Of a stretch of DNA of 64,000 nt, positions 1-9,445 are shown in pieces. Below the pieces are notes generated by a model, which was not told the DNA's origin, made no database searches, and was given only the letters and a program-made list of their open reading frames with translations. The stretch's first letter is position 1. Every line of letters begins with the position of its first letter. The position numbers and the translations under genes are program-made. The DNA comes from Dactylorhiza incarnata (Eukaryota > Streptophyta > Magnoliopsida > Asparagales > Orchidaceae), in NCBI GenBank assembly GCA_033032865.1, contig JAWHQI010000009.1:13100001-13164000 (forward strand), in the 5' to 3' direction.

Positions 1-290
1 CAGGCGAAAAATGTACGCCCGGGCGAAAAATGGGCGTTCGGGTGAAAAATGCGCGCCCGAGCGAAAAATGCGCGCACCGGCGAGAAATGATAGCACGGTC
101 GAAAAAAGCGCTCCCGAGGCGAAAAATGCGCGCCCGGGACAAAAAATGCGAACCCCGAAGAAAAATGCGCGCCCGGTAGAAAAATGCTCGCCCGGGCGAA
201 AATTGCACGTCCGGGTAAAAAATTCGCGCTCGGGAGCTCATTTTCCCCCGGGCACGCATTTTTCTTCCCGGGCTTGCATTTTTAATAAAA
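1..290. repeat. GC-rich minisatellite
   Basis: A degenerate tandem repeat of roughly 17-19 bp with the core GGGCGAAAAATG runs from the window edge to about 290. Copies differ by point changes and small indels. The reading frame open through it on the plus strand comes from the repeat and resembles no protein. Its left boundary is outside the window. Confidence 0.8.
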
Positions 291-479
291 ATGTCACCGC
301 AACGGAGATTTGTCAAACAGTTTATAAAGTGTTTCTCATTTTTGAAAATCTCTGCAAAAGGAGTTCACTCAAACAGATCTCCTTTTGCAATAGACATTTT
401 CGAAAAGCACATTTTCCTATCATCCTTTTGCCACCACTCCTTCTCATTTCTGAAAAGCCCTCCCAAACAGGCCCTGAGT

Positions 480-580
480 CATGGTGTTTTGAAAAAAACG
501 GGCCGATATATCGCCCGTTTCCGATATATCGCCCAAAAATGGGTCGATATATCGCCCGTTTCCGATATATCGGCCCATTT
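480..580. repeat. CGATATATCG palindrome cluster
   Basis: The palindromic word CGATATATCG occurs four times here, spaced by CCGTTTC or CCAAAAATGGGT. A related CCCGATATAT word recurs twice near 2036-2065, on the other side of the hAT relic. The pair could be subterminal repeats of one element, but no terminal inverted repeat or target duplication was found. Confidence 0.55.
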
Positions 581-639
581 TTTAGATTATTTTTTATGTT
601 TAATTTTTAGGTTAAGTTATAATGTTTTATACTTTCTCA

Positions 640-1330
640 GTCTCTCTCGTCGTCTCGCGCTGATAGTGTTACGAGCTCTCACCCCTTTCTCATTCTCCTG
701 CCCTAGCTCTCCCTCAACTCTCTCGTACTTTCGCAGGTTCTTCTCTCTGGTTGTTGTGACCTCACTGGTTCTTCTCTCTGGTGTTTACTCCTCTCTCACT
801 GGTGCTCTCCCTCAACTCTCTCGCGCTCTCGGCTGGCTCTTTTCTCTGGTAGCTGCGTCCTCGCTGATTCTTCTCTCCGGTGCTCTCGACTCTCTCACTA
901 GTGCTCTCACTCTCTCAGCTGGCTCTTTTCTCTGGTAGCTGCGTCCGCGCTAGTTCTTCTCTCTGGTTCTCTCGACTCATTGGTGCTCTCACTCTCTCGG
1001 CTGGCTCTTTTCTCTGGTAGTTGCATCTTTGTTGGTTCTTCTCTCTGGTGCTCTCGACTCTCTCACCAGTGCTCTCACTCTCTCGGTTGGTGCATTCTTC
1101 TCCCTGCCTCTCCCTCTCAATCTCTCGCTCTTCATTCTTCTTCATGCCTCTCCCTCTCAATCTCTCGCTCTGCATTCTTCTATTTGCCTTGCTGCCTTGC
1201 TGGTGGATGTAGCTTGGTGGTCGTGGATTGATGGTTGCCTTGCTCCTTGCTTGGTGGTTGTGTGTGGTTGTTATTTTCCTGGTTGCCTTACTGCTTTGTG
1301 CCTTGTTGCTGCGATATATCTATTTTTGAT
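640..1330. repeat. pyrimidine-rich degenerate tandem repeats
   Basis: CT-rich sequence built of degenerate copies of words such as TCTCTCGGCTGGCTCTTTTCTCTGGTAG and CCTCTCCCTCTCAATCTCTCGCTCT. Several overlapping frames are open on both strands, as expected for low-complexity sequence. No recognisable protein is present. Confidence 0.7.
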
Positions 1331-1479
1331 GTCTTGTTTAGCAATTAGCAATAAATAATTTTATTTATTTTGTTGGACAACAAATGATTTAAAATACCTC
1401 AATTATTAGTTATTTATCCAACTTCATTTTGCAATCGATGATGTAAGATCATAGTGAATGGATGTATATCCAACTTCAT

Positions 1480-1835
1480 TTTGCAATCTTAGAGAAGAAG
1501 AATCAGTTGAGGGGTCTATTCACAACTGCAAAGTGGGCTGCAACAAAGTTGGTCAGTAGTGTCGGGGGAAAGCAGATAAATGTATTGCATATTTATTCAC
1601 TTTAATTTAAAATATTTGTTTGAAACTAGCGCTTTATAGTGTTTACTAAATTAATTATTTTGCATATGGTAGGCTGCAATGATAACGATGAGCGCAAGAT
1701 ATTGGGCAAATGTCGAGCAGGTTGTTGGTATATTCACCCAATTTGTGAAGATTTTGAAAAGAGTCGACGAGGATACACCTTTCATGGGGTGGTTATATGA
1801 GGATATAAAAAAGGGAAGAGGTTTGAAATTTAATT
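1480..1835 (+). pseudogene. hAT-superfamily transposase relic
   Basis: Two plus-strand blocks resemble the DUF659/hAT transposase region. The first (about 1488-1575) reads LRGLFTTAKWAATKLVSSVGGKQ. The second (about 1675-1830) reads SARYWANVEQVVGIFTQFVKILKRVDEDTPFMGWLYEDI, matching the family pattern of W/F, then 'plVkvLRlVD', then 'pamGyiYEamd'. A gap of about 100 bp ending in a CATATGGTAG acceptor-like site separates them, so this may be two exons with an intron. No complete N-terminus, no C-terminal dimerisation domain and no terminal inverted repeats were found. Decayed fragment; the family call rests on motif recall. Confidence 0.55.
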
Positions 1836-2480
1836 TTTAAAATTTTGATGTCATAGAAAAAATATATAGTTGCAAACTTCTTAAAAATACTAGTTTTACA
1901 AATTTTATATCATCAACGTATTGTATGTTAAATATTTCATATAACTTTTAATATTTAGAAGTTCAATGAGTTGTAAAATAGTTAGTATTGTGACATGTAT
2001 AAAATAAAAATATAAAATAGCATAAATATTAAAACCCGATATATGAAATATCCCCCGATATATAAAAAACCGTCATGAAAACTCAAACTGACGTGTCCCC
2101 GACATCTGCAACCTTTGGACGTAGAGAAAGATCGAGAAGGATGACAGACAACTACATGGATGCCTAAATCAAATGCAAGAGACTACTAACGAATAAGCTT
2201 GCAATGATAGCAATTTAAATCAAACCACAAACATAACAAATTATTAGAACTTCAAAGAAAGGGAACCAAAGTAAGGTGTGCATGTTAAAGAGTACAAAAT
2301 TATAAATGCTTAAATGAAATTAGCCCCGAAAGTCATTAAAAGGGTTGATACAAATGCTTACTCAGAAATATCCATAAGTGAGAATTCACACATGATTCAA
2401 CAAAGACATTCAAACAAAAAATTGAACTTGCAAACAACTAGAAGGCTTCAGGGAAGAGAAGCATGGAGGATATAGTTTTG
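1836..2480. other. AT-rich interval without recognised gene
   Basis: AT-rich sequence with no convincing coding region. Two CCCGATATAT words at about 2036-2065 echo the palindrome cluster at 480-580. Nothing else was recognised. Confidence 0.5.
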
Positions 2481-3290
2481 GATGTTCATTGATGGTATCT
2501 ACAAGAGAAACGTCGTTGTTGGTGTGAAATGAGTGCCCAGGAGAGAGGTTGTCGGCTGAATTTGGGTCATAGACCGAGGTCGGTGGCAATGGAGGGGTTG
2601 AAGAGGTTGTTGTAGGGGAGTGTGGCCTGAGTAATTGACTTCCAGATGCAAGGAGAGGTTCGGCGGGGCTCTGAATGGTGACAAGGAGGTTTGGGAGGGG
2701 TCGGCGGACTGTTGGTTGGAACCTGGGAAACATGAACGACTCGGTTGGGATCTAGATGGAGATAGGGAGGTTTGGGAGGGGACAAGGCCTACTGGTTGGA
2801 ATCTAAGAAGAAAGGCTCAGTTAGCTCTAGATGGAGGCAGGGAGTTTGGGAGGGATCGAAGCCTTGCTTGTAGGGATCTGGGAAGCAAGGAGGTTCGGTT
2901 GGATGGCAATTACCAGGGAATTGTTGTTGTAGTGATGGAGAGGGATTGGAGGGCTATGGCAGGGATAATTGCGACTCTGGTGGTTGGAAATAGGTGGGGA
3001 GTGGGTGATCACTACTAAAGATTGCGGGAGATGTTTGAGGAGTTGCGGTGGGGCAATGATGGAGGATTTGGTGGTTGAAAGTGAGAGGAAATGAATAATG
3101 GGTATGATTATTGTTGGAGGTTGTGAGGGAGTGGGTGGTTATAGGTAGTTATTGGATAATTGGGGGTGGGGTAGTTAGAGGGGAGTAGTGGTAGTCGGTT
3201 GTTGGGGTGGTGGCCGGATTAGGCGATAATGGGGGTGGTCAGTTGGATGGGGGATGGGGGGGCAAGTGAGGAAGGAACCTACGTTTCGAG
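2481..3290. repeat. G-rich degenerate tandem repeats
   Basis: G-rich sequence with loosely repeated units of about 70-80 bp. They contain GGAGGTTTGGGAGGGG followed by TTGGTTGGAA and CTAGATGGAG words, clearest between 2690 and 2860, and grade into TGGTTG/GGTGGG low-complexity sequence. Several frames are open on both strands, including a 127-codon plus-strand frame, but none shows a recognisable domain or codon conservation, so no gene is called. Confidence 0.5.
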
Positions 3291-3681
3291 CCTAGAGCCT
3301 GACTTCGACAACCGGTGACCAAAAGAAGGATTGCTTCTCAAATTATCATCCTCATAAAAGGAGTGTTCTACCTCTATTTATACAATATGAAACTTTTATG
3401 AACAATCGTATTCATTCACTTATAATGTGTGTAAAACATGTCCAAAATAAAAGACCAAAAATTTAACAACAAAATAATTAAAAAATTTATGTCATCAATT
3501 CGCATAAGATGACCAACTCTAATCATCATTTTCTTGTCTGGCGCGTCTAGACCCTTACAGTTCATGTGTTGTTATACTCATCAACTCTAGTCGCCCTGAA
3601 AAAATTCACCTTCATCGAACGAAGATAGTTGTACTCTCGTCTAAGGGCGGGGGCGAGCCACTTTAGCTACTATACAGACAT
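3291..3681. other. unassigned interval
   Basis: No gene, RNA or clear repeat was recognised. The sequence lies between G-rich repeats and the 3' end (in minus-strand sense) of a gypsy relic, so it may be leftover retroelement 3' sequence. Confidence 0.4.
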
Positions 3682-4430
3682 TCATGTGTCATCGATGAAA
3701 TGATCTCTCCAATGGACTATGTCTCTAACTCTGGCTCCCTCTGGTGTTGTCATGATCTCGTGATCCAAGATCTCTGTAATATCATCGTACATATTTGAAG
3801 GTAGTGTTATTGTGGGTATGTAGGATGGTGTTGACAATGGTACTAAAGACGATGTTGTTGTTGATACTAGAGACGATACTGATGAAGTTGATGTTGATAA
3901 TAATGTTGAGGATGTTGTTATCGATGCTAAAGACGGTGTTGAAAATAGCGTTGGAAATGGTGTTGGGATATTGTTGTTGGCTAAGTGGTAGGATGGAGTA
4001 TGAGGGTGGACAAGGGGATATGTGTAATGTTGATGCTCTGAAGTGGTGGTAGGGAGAGGGCTCATGTAGAAACGTGGTTCAAAGAATTAGGTTAAATCCT
4101 CTACGTTGAAGGCAGGAGCAATTCTCATATTCACATGGATATTAAGCTCATGTGCATTTGTCCTAATTCTTCTTATGATTGCATATGGATCATTCGTCTC
4201 ACGCTTAATTTTTGTGTACTTTCCCGTGGGAACCTCCATATAAGAGCACAAAACATGGGTCATAATATGCATGAAAGTACTCGAGGCGTTCACGAGACCA
4301 AATGGCATGACAAGCCACTCATAATGTCCATCCTTGATCTTGAATGCGGTTTTTCATTCGTTGCCCTCTCTGACTCTAATATGATGGAACCCGCTCTAAA
4401 GATCGAGCTTCAAAAAAATCTAGGAAACTA
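3682..4430 (-). pseudogene. Ty3/gypsy pol relic with RT fused to polyprotein C-terminus
   Basis: On the minus strand, about 4430-4240 reads as the reverse-transcriptase stretch KLDL-SGFHHIRVREG then [16 protein letters not shown], the gypsy 'MPFGL.NAPsTF' motif. Without the rest of RT, RNase H or integrase core it runs into GKYTKIKR...AFNVEDLT (about 4225-4090), which resembles the integrase C-terminus. It then reads EILDHEIMTTPEGARVRDIVHWRDHFIDDT (ending near 3682), which resembles the chromo-like tail of gypsy polyproteins. A deletion of roughly 2.5 kb of pol is therefore inferred. Stops are present. No LTR was recognised, and the relic would lie inside the SNX2 intron if that gene continues leftward. 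Confidence 0.7.
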
Positions 4431-4456
4431 ACATAGTATCTAAAAGGTCATTGAAT

Positions 4457-4532
4457 AGCCACCACCTCTGATGCAATGAGATTAGAAAAAGAGTGTCAAG
4501 CCACCACCTCTGATGCAATGAGATTAGAAAAT
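4457..4532. repeat. short direct repeat
   Basis: Two tandem copies, about 40 bp apart, of a unit containing CCACCACCTCTGATGCAATG followed by AGATTAGAAAA. It looks like a local duplication at the edge of the gypsy relic. Confidence 0.7.
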
Positions 4533-4794
4533 CGTGAAAATCGGCATATAGAGGTAAGTTTTCGTCCACGCTTAATTTTCAAAGAACCAAAACTGGCGGT
4601 TTTTTACTCAAATATCAATTCTGAACAAATAAATGTGCAAACAAACACTGGAATTGGAATTGGGAGATCAATTCCAATTCCTTCCTCTCAAACTCATCCA
4701 AGCGAACAGAGCCTAGCTGTCTTCAAAAGAAATATATAGAGAACAAGTGCAGCTAATTAGGTCGATCTGCTAATTAGGTCAGTCAACTAATTAG

Positions 4795-4925
4795 GGCTCC
4801 GTTTGGGGGGACTTATTTTCACCGGTCAAGCGGTTACGACCGCATGAACCGGACTTACATTTAAGGTCTGGTTCATGCGGTCGTAACCGCTTGACCGGTG
4901 AACATAAGTCACCCCAAACGGAGCC
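4795..4925. mobile_element. foldback MITE, copy 1 (PIF/Harbinger-like)
   Basis: A 131-bp element that is almost entirely one inverted repeat. It starts GGCTCCGTTTGGGG and ends CCCCAAACGGAGCC, with arms carrying CACCGGTCAAGCGGTTACGA and its complement. Both sides are flanked by the trinucleotide TAG (4792-4794 and 4926-4928), consistent with a 3-bp target duplication. A second copy lies at 31801-31932 with a different flanking triplet. The 3-bp duplication and the termini suggest a Tourist/PIF-Harbinger origin; that assignment is inference. Confidence 0.9.
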
Positions 4926-4928
4926 TAG

Positions 4929-5031
4929 GTCAATCGAATCCTCATGCTACATAAGCGCCAAACTAAAGACAATGAACAATAAACAATTCTCCAATCTCCA
5001 TAAAATTTTAGGTGAATCAGTATATGTTTAC
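4929..5031 (-). other. start of SNX2-like intron 1
   Basis: Sequence directly downstream (minus sense) of the SNX2-like exon. It begins with the splice donor GTAAAC (5031-5026). No acceptor followed by BAR-domain coding sequence was recognised in the 5 kb to the left edge, which is filled with transposon relics. Confidence 0.5.
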
Positions 5032-5940
5032 CTTATCCCTTGAAGCGTTAAGATGCAGAGCGAAGTCATCTATCCCCCCCTTCCTTTTCAGAAAAGTTTT
5101 ATCCTCCGCCACCAACGGCTTCTTCCCAACCAAATCATTACTAAGTGACTGCTTCAACTCTTTAAACATCCTCAGCAGATCCCCTCCACCCCTAGCAGGA
5201 AGCATTGCATCCTTCGGAGTCACCTGCCCATTTGATCCGTCCCCGGACAGCTGCTCCGGAAGCGTCAGAGACCCGACCAGCATCCTTGACTTCATGTCAG
5301 TCATCAGAGCAAGTGGAAGCTTTCCCTGCCCCCGGAGAAAAATGTTGAGCTCCTCACTTTGCCCAATCACCGGGTGTGCTGCAAGCCGCCACAGATACTT
5401 CTCCAATGCCTCACGACGGTGCTCAATGAAATCGTGCTTCTGCAATACTTGGCTTTCAATCACGCTCTTGTCGGGGCGGAGCGGGATGAAGTAGCCGCGA
5501 TGGGACTCCGCAAGCCGGTCTGCGAGGGTGACCACGTCGCGGAAGCGACGGCGGACACTGAATCCGGCGCCGCCTACGCATGTATGGGTGGTGATGAGGT
5601 AAGTGAAAAAGGAACCGCTGCCGGGGACGAGGGAGGCAGACGCGCCGTTCTCCTTCTGCGGATCAGAGACGGTGATCTCCAAATTGCCGGAGGTGAAGGC
5701 GCAGCCGGATCTTGATGGATGGTCAACGCCATTCTGGGGATCGGGAGAGCGAAAGAGGGCATCGGTGTAGGAAGGCATCTCAACAAAGGATGAAGGCAAT
5801 AGGAGGGGATCATCGCCCACGGCGCTGCGGTATTCCGACGAGGAGGATGTCGGAAAAGATGACGACGAGAGAGGAAGTGACTCCATGACTTCGGTCGGAG
5901 GCGGGGGATTGAGGGCTTGCGGGGACTCCGAGCCCATCAT
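5032..5940 (-). CDS. SORTING NEXIN 2-like protein, first coding exon (PX domain)
   Basis: Encodes 303 codons of a plant SNX2-type sorting nexin. These proteins bind phosphatidylinositol 3-phosphate on endosomes and act with SNX1 and the retromer. The start chosen is the MMGSE methionine at 5940, which fits plant SNX2 N-termini; the frame stays open to 6120 but that extension looks like repeat sequence. After a Ser/Pro-rich, probably disordered N-terminus (residues 1-85), the PX domain spans about 88-205. It includes LEITVSDPQ, the RRRFRDV phosphoinositide-binding arginines, FIPLRPDKS (family usually PPRPDK) and ALEKYLWRLAAHPV. The exon ends in frame at AAG|GTAAAC. The C-terminal BAR/Vps5 domain is absent, so the gene is either partial in this window with a very long intron 1 or a truncated copy. 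No frameshift or stop interrupts the exon, unlike most of its surroundings. Confidence 0.82.
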
Positions 5941-6120
5941 CGTCAGAATGGAAGACGGCAATGCCGTGGCTAACACTGTACCACTCATGGGCTTGGTGGC
6001 GTTGAGACTATGAAATCGGGTAAGTGTACTAGAGCTTTCACTGAACCGGTCCGGGTTTAGAATCAAAATTATATTTGGTTTGATCGGCTTCGGTTTCGAT
6101 TCTGATTTTGGTTCTAGCAT

Positions 6121-7250
6121 AATTTTTTGAACCGTCGTGTTAACGGTTTCGGTTACGGTTCAACAAGAACTAAAATCAAATCGGTCACTAACGGTTCGGT
6201 CTGATTCTATGCGGTTCAGTCCGGTTCCAATCAATTCCAACCAGAACCAAAACCAAACTTAGCAGAATAAATGGGGAAGGTCAAGAATAAAAAATCGGAG
6301 GGAAACAATAAACCTGTTCGGTAATTTTGCAAGAGGGACTTCGAAGTCTGAAACCCGGGCGCAGAATTTCGCGTTACACCAAGGAGAAATACTTTTTGTA
6401 TAATATATGGTAAGTCGGGCTGAAAATTAAAAACAGAAACCGCAAAACCACTAAATTGCATCAAATCGCACCGATTTTAAAAATTCAAAGATCACGATCG
6501 TGTAGTGTTGATGCAATGTTCATGTGGCTGAAGATCACGACTCAACATAGGGTAATGAACTTTGAATTGTTGCTCTTAAAATCTTATTTTACAATTAAAA
6601 TTTTGTTTGAAGAATATATTAATTAATTCAATTTAACTAATTTATCAGCTGCAATTAGATTTGTCTTTCATGATTACTATTAAATTGTAGTGGTATATTC
6701 TCTATATTTTAAAACAAAATATTTCAAAAAAATATGAGAATAAAATTGAAATTACATTATATGACTATAAAAATCGGAAGTACACCGTAAAAATCGACTC
6801 CAAATCGCATCAATGTCAAACCACAGCACAATTTTGGTGTGGTGTGATTTTGTTCAGTCCAAAACCGACCCCCTTTGGTGCGATTGCGGTTTGGGTTGAA
6901 ACCGTACCAGTTTCACTCATAATAGTAAGTATAGATATTATAGATATATTATAAAAAATAACAATATAATAATAATAATAATAATAATAATAAACGGGTT
7001 GCGGTTCGGTTCTGCTTCGGTCCGGTTCGGATCAGTTCTAAAAATCTTAAAATCGCTTTAGACTTGTATATTGCGGTTCCAGTTCCGGTTGCGATCAGGA
7101 TAATAAAATGAAAGAACCACATATGGACCAATGCTGTTCACGGTTCCAAAATTCAAATCGGAACCCAAATAATTCGTGAAAGGTTCGGTCTGGTTCTTTG
7201 CGGTTCCGGTTCGGTTTACGATTTTCGGCTTTAAGTGACAGCTTTAGAGT
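6121..7250. repeat. degenerate CGGTTC/GGTTCGG repeats upstream of SNX2-like exon
   Basis: Repeated words GGTTCGGTTC, CGGTTCCGGTT and GGTGTGGTGTGATTTTG occur in clusters (about 6120-6240, 6800-6900, 6990-7220) separated by AT-rich spacers with an (ATA)n run near 6965-6990. No protein was recognised. The repeats begin just upstream of the SNX2-like exon, where a promoter would be expected, so that promoter is either short or inside repeat DNA. Confidence 0.55.
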
Positions 7251-8030
7251 GGACCGGGATGAGTCTCGTGTCGCGAGTAGCGCCGCCGCTGCCTAACGCC
7301 TTAAAATTGACCAAGCGTGGCTTCTGGTTTCACGAAGGGTATGTTTTGGAGGGAAATTTTTTTTGTTGCGCGACACGTATCCTAAAACTCGTGCGTGAAT
7401 AAATACCTTTCTCTAAGCCCGGGTCTCACCTTTTTTTTAGCGGAAAATTTCCCTCCCGCTTCGTTTTCCCTCAGCCAAAACAACCCTGAACCGCCATTGT
7501 TGAAGGAGAGCTCCCCTTCAACCTGTAGTTAACCACGCCTCCTAACCTGAAGACGACCTCCTCTAAGTTTGTTAATCGGCCTCCATTGACAAGCTCCTGT
7601 TATTACCTGACATTTTGTCGTCGGCCTCCTGTTGTATTATCTAATCGAAGCAGGAGTTTGATTTGCTTCCTTCTTGCAGTTGTTTGATAGCGTTGATGGA
7701 CCGTATTGTCGGCACCAACATCTCTGGAGCATCTTTACACAACATCCTTGTTGTTAAAGAAATTTACATTCCTTCACTTGCATCATTTTGCTTAAGTATG
7801 AAGTTTTCTAAGTCTCTTCGGAGTTTTGTTTCGATATGAATTTTATTCTGCAACATGTATATTGAGTTATTTTCTGGCCGGATGTGGTTCACTTTCTGCA
7901 TTAAATACGTTATTCTCCAGCCTGATGTTTTCCCAGAATTATCTGGAATAGCAGGTTAACCTCTCATTCCTCTGATTCTAATTAAATCATTTTTTATCCC
8001 TAGGCTAATGATAATGTTGTATTTCTGATT
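7251..8030 (+). other. unassigned interval upstream of FAR1-like relic
   Basis: No coding region recognised. A GC-richer stretch (about 7250-7560) gives way to AT-rich sequence with runs such as CTAACCTGAAGACGACCTCC. It could hold the promoter and 5' UTR of the FAR1-like relic that starts near 8031. No TATA box was assigned with confidence. Confidence 0.35.
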
Positions 8031-8159
8031 GTACATTCTGATGAGGAGGCCTACTTGATGTATAAAAAGTATGCGCACACAATTGGATTTAGTGTGCGCA
8101 AACAACATATCACATATTAGACGCATACTCAGATTGTCAAGGCGCATGAGCATTGATAT

Positions 8160-9445
8160 TTAATTTGGTAGGTTTTGAAATTTAGTGAAAGGTTGAGATT
8201 TTCTCCAAAACTATATCCGATAAAGGCAAGTGTACCTTATCGTCTATAGTATAGGATATTTAGGAATATCAAGGTCGTATTCCACGGGGCGCGTTGATTA
8301 CTTCTACTTCGAGGAAAATCACTATTATTTTATCGACGAAAATTTGAGGTGGTTTGTTTTCGCTTAACTAAAATTAAAACTAAATTCAAACTAAATGAAA
8401 AGCTTGAACATTGCATGAAAAGAAAGAGAAATTGACATTGCATAAAAAAAAGAACATTACTAAGGAGAGAAAAATTTAACCTTGCATAAAAAGGAAGAAA
8501 TTACTTAAGGAGAAAAAAGAACATGAAAGAGAAAACTAATTTTATTGAAAATCAAAGAACTATTACAAGCCTTAAATTAAGAGTGCAAGGCTAAGGAAAA
8601 TGAAAATTGCAAGCTTAAGAAAACTAGTACACGAAAGTTACACTACAACATTGCATGAAAAAGGGAAGGAGGAGAACATGAAAGCCTTAAGAAACATGAA
8701 CATTAACTTGAAAAACTCACTCTCAGCTCTAACAGCACCTCCCCATCTCCAAATTTCTGAACCCTGGACTCAAGGAGAGCCTCTGAATTTATAGGCAAAA
8801 TTTTCAAGTTACACGCCCTCGGTCACGGGCGTGTAATCACTGTAACATTGGATCCGGCAGCGGCGTGGGCTTGGCGTGACGGCGGGAGAAAATCGGACAT
8901 GTCACGGGCGTGACATATGGGTCACGGGCGTGACTCAGGATGACTTCATTTAATGCGGCATGGGCTAGGCAGACCGCGCGGCGGCGTGCTTGGATCACGC
9001 GGGAAGGTCACGGGCGTGACTTTGGGTCACGGGCGTGACTTTGGTTGACTTCTCAACGGCAACTTCTCGTCTCGACGGCAGCTCCACGTGGCAGATTCTA
9101 ATATTACACGCTCATGGTCACGGGAGTGACTTTGGGTCACGGGCGTGACTTTGGGTCACGGGCGTGACCTGGGGCGTGACTGGGTGTGGACTAGCTCAAC
9201 AGCACGGCATCGACCTGGACTGGTCTACAAGTTACACGCCCTTGGTCACGGGCGTGACCGAGGGCGTGTAATGCAATATTTTCCCAATTTGTCCAAAAAT
9301 CTGCAAATATTAAAATTAGGCTAAGTTAGAATCAAAATTACAAAAAGAACTACTTATAACCTAAATTTGACATAAAATAGAGAATTCATATTAAATATTT
9401 ACAAGATTTTCTATTAAAAAGTTATAAAAATACTACTTATCAAGT
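8160..9445. mobile_element. insertion inside FAR1-like relic, family unknown
   Basis: The FAR1 DNA-binding domain breaks after about 8125 and resumes near 9450, so about 1.3 kb was inserted. It opens with TTTTCTCCAAAACTATATCC and GGCAAGTGTACC words, continues A-rich with repeated TTGCATGAAAA-type words (8400-8700), then has a GC-rich stretch with the GTCACGGGCGTGAC palindrome array (8825-9260), and ends AT-rich. No LTR, terminal inverted repeat, poly-A tail or target duplication could be fixed by eye, so the class is unknown. The short frame at 8600-8794 looks like chance. Confidence 0.55.
8825..9265. repeat. dispersed array of the palindrome GTCACGGGCGTGAC
   Basis: Seven exact copies of GTCACGGGCGTGAC (6-bp arms GTCACG/CGTGAC around GG) start at 8901, 8921, 9007, 9026, 9136, 9155 and 9245. 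Variants start at about 8831 and 9117, and GGGCGTGAC/GGGCGTGTA half-sites lie between them. Spacing is 19-20 bp within pairs and irregular between pairs, about 70 to 110 bp from the start of one pair or single copy to the next. Confidence 0.9.

Noticed and set aside
11..610. 199-codon plus-strand frame
   Set aside because: It runs through the GGGCGAAAAATG minisatellite and then repeat DNA; composition is dictated by the repeat and no domain is visible.
3795..4052. 85-codon plus-strand frame rich in Met/Leu/Val
   Set aside because: It is the reverse of the Ser/Thr/Pro-rich gypsy polyprotein tail; the minus strand matches the family.
5941..6120. Upstream extension of the SNX2-like frame to a methionine at 6120
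   Set aside because: The added 60 residues are Lys/Ser-rich and derive from the CGGTTC-type repeat; known plant SNX2 N-termini begin at the MMGS-like methionine.
8825..9265. CRISPR-like array of regularly spaced palindromes
   Set aside because: Spacing is irregular, spacers are not unique equal-length units, and the context is a plant transposon insertion.
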